The notes under the pieces: generated by a model | What the model was told of the DNA's origin: nothing | Seen by the model: only the letters and a program-made list of their open reading frames with translations | Database searches by the model: none | Program-made: the position numbers and the translations under genes | DNA from: an archaeon | GTDB lineage: Archaea > Nanobdellota > Nanobdellia > Pacearchaeales > GW2011-AR1 | Length of the DNA stretch: 14,116 bases | Assembly (NCBI GenBank): GCA_025453475.1 | Contig: JALOQH010000005.1 | Location: 1-14,116, forward strand | Reading direction: 5' to 3' | Part shown: positions 6,784 through 12,526 of the stretch, piece by piece | Layout of the letters: each line of letters begins with the position of its first letter | Position numbering within the stretch: the stretch's first letter is position 1

Positions 6784-6791
6784 TATTTAAA
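6784..6791 (-). promoter_or_regulatory. Possible second, distal TATA box upstream of nrdR
   Basis: TTTAAATA on the minus strand, the same octamer used before several genes here. A transcript from it would begin near 6762 and carry both NrdR-box-like sites in an untranslated leader of about 90 nt. The A/T-rich background makes chance occurrence likely. Confidence 0.3.
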
Positions 6792-6896
6792 CATTTGTGT
6801 AATAAAATTTTTATCGTCTATATTTTCCCAAAAAATTTTCGTAGTTTTTTTAGAGTGGTAAAATTGTAAATGCTCTTAAATTTGTTTTGCAGAACG

Positions 6897-6904
6897 TTTA
6901 AATA
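6897..6904 (+). promoter_or_regulatory. TATA-like box of the DUF5652-like gene
   Basis: TTTAAATA, centred about 25 bp before the ATG at 6926. There is no Shine-Dalgarno motif in the spacer, so a leaderless transcript is expected. Confidence 0.55.
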
Positions 6905-6925
6905 GAGAAATTCCCAGATTAAATT

Positions 6926-7144
6926 ATGGCATTGATGGACTTGTCATTGCAACAGTTTGGCATCCCGCTATGGGCTGTCGTTGTTTTGATTGTCTGGTCA
7001 CTTGTCTGGAAAGGACTTTCGATGTGGAAAGCAGCCAAGCTTGATAGCAAGCCCTGGTTCATTGCACTTCTTGTCCTTAACACAGCAGGTATCCTGGACA
7101 TTCTTTACATCTACGTGTTTGCAAGATTTTCAAAGAAGAAGTGA
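6926..7144 (+). CDS. Small two-helix membrane protein, DUF5652-like
   Basis: 72 residues with two hydrophobic helices (about 12-33 and 43-66) joined by a polar loop WKAAKLDSKPWF, and a basic tail ending in SKKK. The pattern VWKGLSMWKAAK followed by WFIALLVLNTAGILDILYIYVF matches what I recall of the DUF5652 family of archaea and candidate-phylum bacteria; no function is known. The short Lys-rich tail suggests its C terminus is cytosolic. It probably has a leaderless promoter of its own and heads a two-gene unit, the next start lying 17 bp after its stop. Family recognition is from memory of the pattern and should be confirmed by profile search. Confidence 0.8.
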   Translation: MALMDLSLQQFGIPLWAVVVLIVWSLVWKGLSMWKAAKLDSKPWFIALLVLNTAGILDILYIYVFARFSKKK

Positions 7145-7161
7145 GCAGGAAGTAACTAGAC

Positions 7162-7398
7162 ATGGACTTTAAGTTCAAAAAACACCAAAAGGTGATTCTC
7201 CTAGTTAATCCAGATTCTGAATATATCGAATACAATCCTGAGCTTGAAGAGGAAGTTCCAATAAAAAAAGGAATGATTGGAGAGGTCAACATTATTCTGC
7301 CGAACGGGAAATATCATGTAAAGATAACTGACAAGAAAGGCAAAACCCTTGCTTATGTTCCTCTTGACGAAGAACAAATCGGTTCAGCCGAAGATTAG
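7162..7398 (+). CDS. Small beta-rich cytosolic protein, function unknown
   Basis: 78 residues with no membrane segment. Alternating hydrophobic stretches (KVILLVN, MIGEVNIILP, KYHVKITD, TLAYVPLD) and the turn GMIGEVNIILPNGKYHVKI suggest a small SH3-like or other beta-barrel fold, ending in an acidic tail. It is 17 bp downstream of the DUF5652-like gene, with a weak AGGA at 7147-7150 about 11 nt before the ATG, so the two are probably co-transcribed. It converges with the six-cysteine exported protein gene, leaving a 32-bp gap. I do not recognise a named family; the fold remark is inference from the residue pattern. Confidence 0.75.
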   Translation: MDFKFKKHQKVILLVNPDSEYIEYNPELEEEVPIKKGMIGEVNIILPNGKYHVKITDKKGKTLAYVPLDEEQIGSAED

Positions 7399-7430
7399 TC
7401 ACTTCGGCCCTAGTTCTTGCAAAGGAATAA

Positions 7431-7772
7431 TTAATTCTCAGGTTGAATCAGTCCTGTGCATCTCCAGTTAATCTCTGCACTCTTATTCACAACATCTACA
7501 ACGCACGCAGGACTGCACATCGGATTCTTTTCATTCGGCTCAAAATCAATCCAAAGAGTATTTGTATAATTATTGCACTGGTAATTTCCCTTCAGAGCCC
7601 CATTTGAGCAATATGCCTCCGCAATCTGAAGAGCCTCGCTTACGCTCATTTCCCCGCAGTATCCTTCAATCTCGGATTTTGTGTTATCTGATGGTCCGGA
7701 ATAGAAATAAAATCCTGCAGCAGCTACAAGAACAACAGCACAGACAATTATCCATTTGGTTATTTTGTCCAT
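7431..7772 (-). CDS. Exported or membrane-anchored six-cysteine protein, function unknown
   Basis: 113 residues from the ATG at 7772. Residues about 5-24 are a hydrophobic anchor or signal segment after MDKITK. The rest is a hydrophilic extracytoplasmic domain with six Cys (C39, C55, C66, C86, C90, C105), including CSPAC and a final WRCTG, consistent with up to three disulfides. Start choice: the frame is open to an ATG at 7823, but a perfect GGAGG (7781-7785) lies 8 nt before 7772, the new start directly precedes the hydrophobic segment, and it overlaps the upstream stop as TAATG, so translation is probably coupled. It is the last gene of a unit with the winged-helix membrane protein and the SIMPL protein. 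The family is not recognised with certainty. Confidence 0.8.
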   Translation of the reverse strand: MDKITKWIIVCAVVLVAAAGFYFYSGPSDNTKSEIEGYCGEMSVSEALQIAEAYCSNGALKGNYQCNNYTNTLWIDFEPNEKNPMCSPACVVDVVNKSAEINWRCTGLIQPEN

Positions 7773-8350
7773 TATAATTTCCTCCAGTTCCACAATATAA
7801 GAGCAGCAATGCCTGCAAGGCACCCGATTCCAACAAACATCCAGGGCTCAAGTGAGAGGGAAGTCTGAACGAGATTCATTCCGGCATCTGCTGCGCCGGG
7901 CGCAGCAGCAAGCATTTGTTCTCCTGCACTTTCCGCAGCCTTAATTGTCTGAGTTTCAACGGGTGTTCTGTAAAACCATGCAGCTGCTCCGGTTAAAATT
8001 CCAGAAGTGATTATCGCAGGCACAATTCCCTTTAACTTTGAATAGACATTTGTCTTTTTTGGAGAGATAACAATGAGCTTATTTGCAACCTTGTATTTCT
8101 CGATTTTCTTTCCCTTCTCGCTCCATAAGAACCCGGAAACGCGCTCCACAATTCCCGCATCAAGAAGCTTCTCAAGGTTATAACCGACGCTGTTAAGGGG
8201 CATATTCAACGCAGAAGCAATCTCAGATGCCGAAGCCTCGCGCTCAGCAAGAAAATTAGCAATTTTTTTTGCGCTTGAATTAGAAATAACCTCTCCAAGT
8301 TTCTTAGACTGTTCATCATCAAGTGAAAATAGAAGATATTTCTCAGTCAT
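7772..8350 (-). CDS. Winged-helix (ArsR-like) DNA-binding protein with two membrane segments
   Basis: 192 residues. Residues about 25-90 form a winged helix-turn-helix: SSAKKIANFLAER, ASASEIASALNM, then recognition helix PLNSVGYNLEKLLDAG and wing IVERVSGFLWSEKGKKIEKYK, typical of ArsR-like archaeal regulators. Two hydrophobic segments follow (about 107-126 and 170-187), separated by an Ala-rich, probably external loop, and the protein ends in WNWRKL. This is a membrane-tethered regulator layout: DNA-binding domain inside, sensor loop outside. AGGAG at 8356-8360, 5 nt before the ATG, overlaps the stop of the SIMPL gene. The gene is 9 bp downstream of SIMPL and overlaps the next gene by 1 bp. 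The target genes are unknown, but its own operon is an obvious candidate. Confidence 0.85.
   Translation of the reverse strand: MTEKYLLFSLDDEQSKKLGEVISNSSAKKIANFLAEREASASEIASALNMPLNSVGYNLEKLLDAGIVERVSGFLWSEKGKKIEKYKVANKLIVISPKKTNVYSKLKGIVPAIITSGILTGAAAWFYRTPVETQTIKAAESAGEQMLAAAPGAADAGMNLVQTSLSLEPWMFVGIGCLAGIAALILWNWRKL
7781..7785 (-). promoter_or_regulatory. Shine-Dalgarno site deciding the start of the six-cysteine protein
   Basis: A perfect GGAGG on the minus strand, 8 nt upstream of the ATG at 7772 and inside the end of the upstream gene. It argues against the longer frame beginning at 7823. Confidence 0.75.
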
Positions 8351-8355
8351 GTTAA

Positions 8356-8360
8356 CTCCT
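8356..8360 (-). promoter_or_regulatory. Shine-Dalgarno site of the winged-helix membrane protein gene
   Basis: AGGAG on the minus strand, 5 nt before the ATG at 8350. Its first A is the last base of the SIMPL stop codon (TAAGGAG), showing tight operon packing. Confidence 0.65.
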
Positions 8361-9100
8361 TACTTCAATTCAAAAACAACATTGACCTGGGCATTGACTT
8401 CCCTTTCTCCGGGCTGGATATTTGTTGCAACAGCCTCTTTTGCCATAGCCACATCTGCTATCGCACCCTCAGCTCCATAGACTCTCCAAGGATAATACCC
8501 AAAGTCAACAGCAGAGACACTCTTTATCCCGCTGACAGACTTGCCAAGTCCTGAAGCCATTGAATCTGCCTTTAATCTTGCGTCCTCTGTTGCTTCCTTC
8601 AAAGCCTGCGCCTTGTATGCATTCTCTGTATCCTTTGAAAGCTCGAAATTAATATAATTTATTGTTGCTCCGCCTTCAACTCCAGCATCAATTACGCTTC
8701 CAACCTTGTCCATCTTCGCTGCGCTTAACTCGACCTTTATGCTATGAGTCGCCTTGTATCCCCTGCTTACCTGTCTCCCATTTATCCAGTCATAATCCGG
8801 ATAAACATTGTAATTTTCTGTTGCAATGTCCTTTCTTTCAAGCCCGAGTTTGACAAGATTAGTTATTACCTCATCGACAATCTCTGAATTATTGTCTTTT
8901 GCCTCTTCGGCAGTTGCTCCGCTTGTCTGAACAGTAAAGTAGACAGTCACTATGTCCGGAGTTGCTTTTATTACAGAAGAGCCGCTAACGCTGACTGTCT
9001 CAGCCGGATTTGCAGTTTTCCAGTACAATAATCCTGCTGCTCCAGCAATTGCTAGAATTGCAACAGTTATTATCAGTGTTATTTTGATTGACGTTTCCAT
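8360..9100 (-). CDS. SIMPL-domain (DUF541, YggE-like) membrane-anchored protein
   Basis: 246 residues. An N-terminal hydrophobic segment (about 7-27) anchors or exports the protein. The rest is a SIMPL/DUF541 domain, recognisable from VSVSGSSVIKATPDIVTVYFTV near its start, the segment LGLERKDIATENYNVYPDY, and the helix ALKEATEDARLKADSMASGLGK leading into later strands. Bacterial relatives (YggE and related proteins) are envelope proteins linked to oxidative or membrane stress, and some form large channel-like assemblies; no enzymatic activity is assigned. It is the first gene of a three-gene unit with the winged-helix membrane protein and a six-cysteine exported protein, and has a TTTAAATA box about 25 bp before the ATG, so it is probably leaderless. 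Confidence 0.9.
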   Translation of the reverse strand: METSIKITLIITVAILAIAGAAGLLYWKTANPAETVSVSGSSVIKATPDIVTVYFTVQTSGATAEEAKDNNSEIVDEVITNLVKLGLERKDIATENYNVYPDYDWINGRQVSRGYKATHSIKVELSAAKMDKVGSVIDAGVEGGATINYINFELSKDTENAYKAQALKEATEDARLKADSMASGLGKSVSGIKSVSAVDFGYYPWRVYGAEGAIADVAMAKEAVATNIQPGEREVNAQVNVVFELK

Positions 9101-9121
9101 AATTTCTATAGATAAAACATC

Positions 9122-9129
9122 TATTTAAA
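9122..9129 (-). promoter_or_regulatory. TATA-like box of the SIMPL operon
   Basis: TTTAAATA on the minus strand, centred about 25 bp before the ATG at 9100, with no Shine-Dalgarno motif between them. Confidence 0.55.
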
Positions 9130-9172
9130 TCCCTCGATAACTTCCATTCCATTTGAACTTCCCCATAATCAA

Positions 9173-9180
9173 TTTTATAA
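9173..9180 (+). promoter_or_regulatory. TATA-like box of the unknown gene at 9203
   Basis: TTTTATAA, centred about 26 bp before the ATG at 9203. It supports that ATG over the in-frame TTG three bases earlier. Confidence 0.5.
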
Positions 9181-9202
9181 ACTGCCCATTTATTGGATTT
9201 TG

Positions 9203-9898
9203 ATGATAATCGGATTGAACAATCCTTATGCTGCATTTGGGGAATTTGCAGAAGAGGTAGCTGACAACCCATTCACATCAGAAGAGGGCGTGGACAAGCT
9301 TGTAAATTCTCTCCGGGCTTCTGTTTCAGACATAGACTGCTTTTTTGACTCAAGCGTGCCTCTCGGGCATCCATTGAGGTATATAGTTAACAACTCCCCG
9401 GCAGAAAGAGATCCTTCAAGAATGAAACTTTTCTCAAGGCATTATGAGCAGTTTCGTCCTTTGTTTCTGCAGGAAAATGTCAGGATAACCCCGAGAGTAA
9501 AAGCCGCTCTTGTACGCCTCATTTTTTACGGGAGGCTCGCATTGATAAGAGACCCTTCCCCAGAGGCAAAACAGCTCGACAGGCAGTTCGACTTGCTTCA
9601 CCGCGCAGCCTGCCACAAGGCAAGCCATGCACCTGGCACACTGTACTTTGGTTTGCCGAGAGAAGCTGATGACGAATTGCTCTCAAAGATTTATGAAATT
9701 GCCTCAAGAAGAGAAGAACTCGTAGGATTGGCAACAAGAAACAGGACACAATCTCTGATGCTGAACTCAATCGCGGAAAAGTTCTCTTCTGGCGGAAAAT
9801 CTCTTCCAATTGAGCTGATTCAATATCGCCGGGAATTTGGCGAATATGAAAGAAAGAGTCTTTACAAAACCAAAGAGCTAATGGAAGTTATGCAATAA
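9203..9898 (+). CDS. Hypothetical protein, 231 residues
   Basis: 231 residues from the ATG at 9203. An in-frame TTG at 9200 is less likely because the TATA-like box is spaced for the ATG of a leaderless mRNA. The protein is soluble, mostly helical in appearance and rich in Arg, Glu and Leu, with no signal peptide or membrane segment. Notable segments are FFDSSVPLGHPL in the first quarter, an Arg/Leu-rich helix around RVKAALVRLIFYGRLALIRD, and a His/Cys cluster HRAACHKASHAPG near the middle that could bind metal. I do not recognise the family. The early FFDSSV resembles the first strand of PIN-like nucleases, but I cannot place the remaining acidic residues. It is a single gene between two divergent or separate promoters. 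Confidence 0.8.
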   Translation: MIIGLNNPYAAFGEFAEEVADNPFTSEEGVDKLVNSLRASVSDIDCFFDSSVPLGHPLRYIVNNSPAERDPSRMKLFSRHYEQFRPLFLQENVRITPRVKAALVRLIFYGRLALIRDPSPEAKQLDRQFDLLHRAACHKASHAPGTLYFGLPREADDELLSKIYEIASRREELVGLATRNRTQSLMLNSIAEKFSSGGKSLPIELIQYRREFGEYERKSLYKTKELMEVMQ

Positions 9899-9973
9899 AC
9901 CTAAATCCCCGAATTGCAAACCCCCGAGTCCTTGTTTATAACCTTTTTTCTCACCTTCCAGTTAAGAACAAGC

Positions 9974-9981
9974 TTTAAATA
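9974..9981 (+). promoter_or_regulatory. TATA-like box of lemA
   Basis: TTTAAATA, centred about 25 bp before the ATG at 10003, without a Shine-Dalgarno motif. The preceding 70 bp after the previous gene are non-coding and include a T-run (TTTTTTCT) that may end the upstream transcript. Confidence 0.55.
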
Positions 9982-10002
9982 AGGAACTAATTAGATAGTC
10001 TT

Positions 10003-10557
10003 ATGGCAATACTTACATGGGTATTGATTGGATTAGCAGCTCTGATTATTCTTATGCTGATTTACTATTTCAACAAATTCGTAGTTCTTGGGACAAGGGT
10101 GGATAATTCCCTTTCACAGATTGATGTTCAGCTAAAAAAGAGGGCCGACTTAGTGCCTAACCTTGTTGAAGTTGTCAAGGGATACGTCAAACACGAAAAG
10201 GACGCAATCAATAAGGTTACAGAGGCGCGAAAGGCCCTCTTAGCTGCAAAAGATATTAGTTCCAAGGTTAAGGCTGGAGACAAATTACAGGGCGCATTAA
10301 AGACAATCTTTGCCCTTGCAGAGAACTATCCAAATCTAAAGGCAAATGAGAATTTCTTGCAGTTGCAAACCGAGTTGGCAGCAATAGAAGATAAAGTGGC
10401 ATATTCAAGGCAGTATTACAACGACAACATACAAAGCTATAACATCTCAACAGAGACCTTCCCGGGAATGATGTTTGCAAGGCTTTTCGGCAAGTCAAGG
10501 AAAGAGTTCATCAAAATCACCGCCAAAGAAGCTGCTGTTCCCAAGGTAGAATTTTAA
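10003..10557 (+). CDS. lemA: LemA family protein
   Basis: 184 residues, the family's normal size. One N-terminal transmembrane helix (about 4-24) has a very short outside or N-terminal tail. It is followed by the family signature: RVDNSLSQIDVQLKKRADLVPNLVEVVKGYVKHE at about 32-65, long helices, and the conserved LQTELAAIEDKVAYSRQYYNDNIQSYN region (about 126-150). LemA proteins form membrane-anchored four-helix bundles. Their molecular role is poorly defined, but in bacteria lemA is often adjacent to htpX. Here an htpX-type gene follows after an inverted 107-residue gene, which echoes that association. The first gene after a TTTAAATA box, so probably leaderless. Its stop overlaps that of the convergent gene (shared TTAA). 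Confidence 0.93.
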   Translation: MAILTWVLIGLAALIILMLIYYFNKFVVLGTRVDNSLSQIDVQLKKRADLVPNLVEVVKGYVKHEKDAINKVTEARKALLAAKDISSKVKAGDKLQGALKTIFALAENYPNLKANENFLQLQTELAAIEDKVAYSRQYYNDNIQSYNISTETFPGMMFARLFGKSRKEFIKITAKEAAVPKVEF

Positions 10558-10877
10558 TTGCTTAACAGCTTTTCAGCAGCATCACTTTCTATCTCAATAT
10601 TTACTTCTATTCTGCCGTCCCTGTGCCTTAGTTTTCCGTCTTTAAGCAGGTTAGCATGAGCCAAGTCATTTAGTTTTATGGTATTATACCCTGAAGGAGA
10701 GTCGTTCTCCTGAAATCGCACGTAATGCTCTGGCTGTGCCGTATTTATCAGAACATATCTCCTTCGCTCTGCATCTCTTGCTTCAAGAAAATTAACGCCC
10801 TCTCCCCTTCGCACACTCTCTGCCTCATCTCTCGGCAGAAAAACCCATATAAAATTGTCAGCGCGGGCTATCTTCAT
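10554..10877 (-). CDS. Hypothetical protein, 107 residues
   Basis: 107 residues, soluble and charged, with no cysteine and no membrane segment. The first part has a strand-like start (MKIARADNFIWVFLP) followed by an acidic/basic helix, and the second half alternates hydrophobic and charged residues (RIEVNIEIESDAAEKLLSN), suggesting an alpha/beta fold. I do not recognise the family. It is convergent with lemA, their stops overlapping by 4 bp in a shared TTAA, and divergent from htpX through a 61-bp gap containing back-to-back TATA-like boxes. The ATG at 10877 lies about 25 bp from its box, so a leaderless mRNA is expected. Promoter placement supports it as a real gene although its function is unknown. 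Confidence 0.7.
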   Translation of the reverse strand: MKIARADNFIWVFLPRDEAESVRRGEGVNFLEARDAERRRYVLINTAQPEHYVRFQENDSPSGYNTIKLNDLAHANLLKDGKLRHRDGRIEVNIEIESDAAEKLLSN

Positions 10878-10898
10878 GCAATATAAACCCCTCTCAAA

Positions 10899-10906
10899 GT
10901 TATAAA
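10899..10906 (-). promoter_or_regulatory. TATA-like box of the 107-residue protein gene
   Basis: TTTATAAC on the minus strand, centred about 25 bp before the ATG at 10877. It lies only 2 bp from the oppositely oriented htpX box, within the palindrome ATAAACGTTTAT (10902-10913). Confidence 0.5.
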
Positions 10907-10908
10907 CG

Positions 10909-10916
10909 TTTATATA
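10909..10916 (+). promoter_or_regulatory. TATA-like box of htpX
   Basis: TTTATATA, centred about 26 bp before the ATG at 10939. Its centre is 10 bp (one helical turn) from that of the divergent box, so TBP binding at the two sites should interfere. Confidence 0.6.
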
Positions 10917-10938
10917 TTCAAGAGCATAACTTCATCTA

Positions 10939-11838
10939 ATGGCTGAGCGCTTGTCATTCGAGGACGAAATAACAAGGAATAAGATAAAATCCTTCTTTCT
11001 AATCGCAGTCATCTTTGTTTTTTTCATTGTTCTTGGCTATGCAATCTCCTTTGCTCTTGACCCGTCCTATTTCTTTCTGATAATGGTAATCTCCATAATC
11101 TTCTCTGTGGGTTATATTATAATCAGTTATTTCAATTCTGATAAAATTGCTCTTGCATCTGTAAGGGCGCGCCCAGCTTCTCATGTTGAGCACAGAATGC
11201 TTTTCCATGCAGTTGAGAATATGTCTATCGCGTCCGGACTGCCAATGCCCCGCGTTTATGTCATGGACTCTCAGGAGATAAACGCATTCGCTTCAGGAAG
11301 AAACCCCCGGCACGCAGTTATCTGCGTCACAACAGGCGCCCTCGAAAAACTAAACAAGCACGAGCTTGAAGGAGTTATTGCCCACGAAATGTCCCATATT
11401 GCAAATTATGATATAAGATTCATGACACTTACTGCAGTAATGATTGGGATGATATCCATAATTGCGCAGATTTTCCTGAGAAATCTCTGGCTTGGCGGAG
11501 GAAACAGCAGAGACAACAAGAATGCAATCTGGCTAATCATCGCAATCATCGTGGCAATCCTCGCCCCAATAGCTGCTCAGCTCGTTTCTTTGGCAATATC
11601 AAGAAAGCGCGAGTTCGCAGCAGATGCCTCTGGCGTAAAGTTCACAAGATACTCCCCCGGGCTTGCATCCGCGCTCTCGAAGATTAAGCACGAGCATCTT
11701 CCAGAACAGGAAAAACAAAAGTTTTCAAAAGCCACAGCTCCATTGTTCATCTCCGACCCTTTCAAGAAGAAATTCCAAAACCTCTTCTCCACGCATCCAA
11801 ATATAGATGACAGGATTGCTAAGCTGAAGAGGATGTAA
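10939..11838 (+). CDS. htpX: HtpX-type membrane zinc metalloprotease (M48 family)
   Basis: 299 residues, the usual HtpX length. Membrane segments are at about 18-40, 44-64, 163-181 and 197-219. The catalytic zinc motif is H149-E150-M-S-H153, with E225 in SRKREFAADA as third zinc ligand. SQEINAFASGRNPRHAVICVTTGAL (about 111-135) is the characteristic stretch before the catalytic helix, and the C terminus contains the conserved STHPNIDDRI. HtpX degrades misfolded membrane proteins, its active site facing the cytosol. It has a leaderless-type promoter and is followed after 1 bp by a four-helix membrane protein gene in the same operon. LemA encoded just upstream on the same strand supports the assignment. 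Confidence 0.95.
   Translation: MAERLSFEDEITRNKIKSFFLIAVIFVFFIVLGYAISFALDPSYFFLIMVISIIFSVGYIIISYFNSDKIALASVRARPASHVEHRMLFHAVENMSIASGLPMPRVYVMDSQEINAFASGRNPRHAVICVTTGALEKLNKHELEGVIAHEMSHIANYDIRFMTLTAVMIGMISIIAQIFLRNLWLGGGNSRDNKNAIWLIIAIIVAILAPIAAQLVSLAISRKREFAADASGVKFTRYSPGLASALSKIKHEHLPEQEKQKFSKATAPLFISDPFKKKFQNLFSTHPNIDDRIAKLKRM
11829..11832 (+). promoter_or_regulatory. Shine-Dalgarno site of the gene after htpX
   Basis: GAGG within the final codons of htpX, 7 nt before the ATG at 11840. It follows the pattern in this window of Shine-Dalgarno motifs at internal operon genes. Confidence 0.5.
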
Positions 11839-11839
11839 A

Positions 11840-12211
11840 ATGCCAAAACAAAAAACACCTCGCGTTCCCAAATGGATGTACTGGACTCCAAGAGTTTTAT
11901 CCATAATCTTCCTTTGCTTTCTTGCTCTGTTCTCGCTTGATGTCTTTGAGCCGGGATTAAGCGCAGGACAAATAGCCCTGGGATTGCTAATGCACAACAT
12001 TCCAGTAATCATTCTCGGAGTTCTTCTTGCAATTGCCTGGAAATATGAGATTGTCGGGGGAATCGCTTATAATCTTGCAGGATTAGTTTATGTGTTCTTT
12101 GCATTTACAAATGTCCCTTGGTACATGGCAATAGCATGGAGTATTCAGATTGCCGGCCCGGCATTCTTCATTGGGATTTTATTCATGATGAACTGGTATA
12201 AGAAGAAGTAG
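11840..12211 (+). CDS. Four-helix integral membrane protein, function unknown
   Basis: 123 residues, nearly all membrane-embedded: a basic N terminus (MPKQKTPRVPKW), helices at about 17-36, 43-66, 70-89 and 93-117, and the tail NWYKKK. The positive N and C termini place both ends in the cytosol. The pattern PRVLSIIF..LFSLDVF followed by IAWKYEIVGGIAYNLAG resembles a widespread small membrane family that I recall as DUF7670; this needs a profile search. It begins 1 bp after the htpX stop (TAAAATG) with its own GAGG, so it is co-transcribed with htpX and may be an accessory membrane component or merely a passenger. No catalytic motif is visible. Confidence 0.82.
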   Translation: MPKQKTPRVPKWMYWTPRVLSIIFLCFLALFSLDVFEPGLSAGQIALGLLMHNIPVIILGVLLAIAWKYEIVGGIAYNLAGLVYVFFAFTNVPWYMAIAWSIQIAGPAFFIGILFMMNWYKKK

Positions 12212-12278
12212 TTATAAAAAACCCGCCCCCCTCCCTGATAAATAAAAATCTAAATTTCTTTCAACAAAACATATCAGT
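12212..12278. terminator. Convergent intergenic spacer with C-rich tract and T/A runs, possible terminator
   Basis: Between convergent genes. 12222-12235 reads CCCGCCCCCCTCCC, the most C-biased run in the window. On the minus strand this is a G-rich block followed at once by TTTTTT (12216-12221), which could end minus-strand transcription of the Lys/Glu-rich gene. No stem-loop is evident. On the plus strand only short T-runs follow. Confidence 0.3.
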
Positions 12279-12470
12279 TTAGTTCTGTTGTTGAGGGGAA
12301 GATTCTTCTTTCTCTCCCTCTTTCTTTTCTTCAGAGGAAGAGTCTTTGTTCTCTTCTTTTTTCTCCTTTTTTTCTTCCTCTTTCTTTTCTTCTGCAGAGG
12401 ATTGCTCCGCAGGCTTTTGTTCTTCTGCTGTTTTTTGCTCAGCAGGAACTTCTTTTTGTTCTTCTGTCAT
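12279..12470 (-). CDS. Short Lys/Glu-rich disordered protein
   Basis: 63 residues made almost entirely of Glu, Lys, Ser, Gln, Ala and Pro, with imperfect repeats of the type EEQKPAEQ and EEKKEEEKKE and a Gln-rich end. There is no hydrophobic core, so it should be intrinsically disordered and acidic overall. A minus-strand TATTTAAA box (12503-12510) and a GGTGA 6 nt before the ATG (12477-12481) suggest expression from a short-leader mRNA. It is also 56 bp downstream of the HAD gene and could be read through from it. Low-complexity ORFs can be spurious, but the start signals and lack of competing ORFs make a real gene the better reading. No function is suggested. Confidence 0.6.
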   Translation of the reverse strand: MTEEQKEVPAEQKTAEEQKPAEQSSAEEKKEEEKKEKKEENKDSSSEEKKEGEKEESSPQQQN

Positions 12471-12502
12471 TTTATTTCACCGATTTTAGAAAACACGAAC
12501 TC

Positions 12503-12510
12503 TTTAAATA
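12503..12510 (-). promoter_or_regulatory. TATA-like box of the Lys/Glu-rich protein gene
   Basis: TATTTAAA on the minus strand, centred about 36 bp before the ATG, predicting a leader of about 10 nt. This is unlike the leaderless spacing at most other first genes here. Confidence 0.4.
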
Positions 12511-12526
12511 AATTTGTATGCTAGAA

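Larger units (their letters stand above)
6671..6925. other. Divergent intergenic control region between nrdR and the DUF5652-like gene
   Basis: The longest gene-free stretch in the window (255 bp), strongly A/T-rich. From the nrdR side it holds a TATA-like box next to the start codon, two NrdR-box-like palindromes, a further inverted repeat GTGTT-TAGC-AACAC at 6697-6710, and a second minus-strand TTTAAATA at 6784-6791. On the plus strand the DUF5652-like gene has its own TATA-like box at 6897-6904. I see no convincing small ORF or tRNA between about 6795 and 6890. Confidence 0.6.

Noticed and set aside
7773..7823. Longer N terminus for the six-cysteine protein, starting MPCRHCC
   Set aside because: It would overlap the upstream gene by about 50 bp and place extra residues before the hydrophobic segment, whereas GGAGG and the TAATG overlap clearly mark the ATG at 7772.
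9203..9898. PIN-domain nuclease
   Set aside because: Only the first strand-like segment FFDSSV resembles the family. I could not place the remaining conserved acidic residues, so no nuclease call is made.
12288..12524. Plus-strand Phe/Leu-rich 78-codon frame opposite the Lys/Glu-rich gene
   Set aside because: It is the mirror image of Lys/Glu codons (TTC/TTT/CTC runs), with no start signals.
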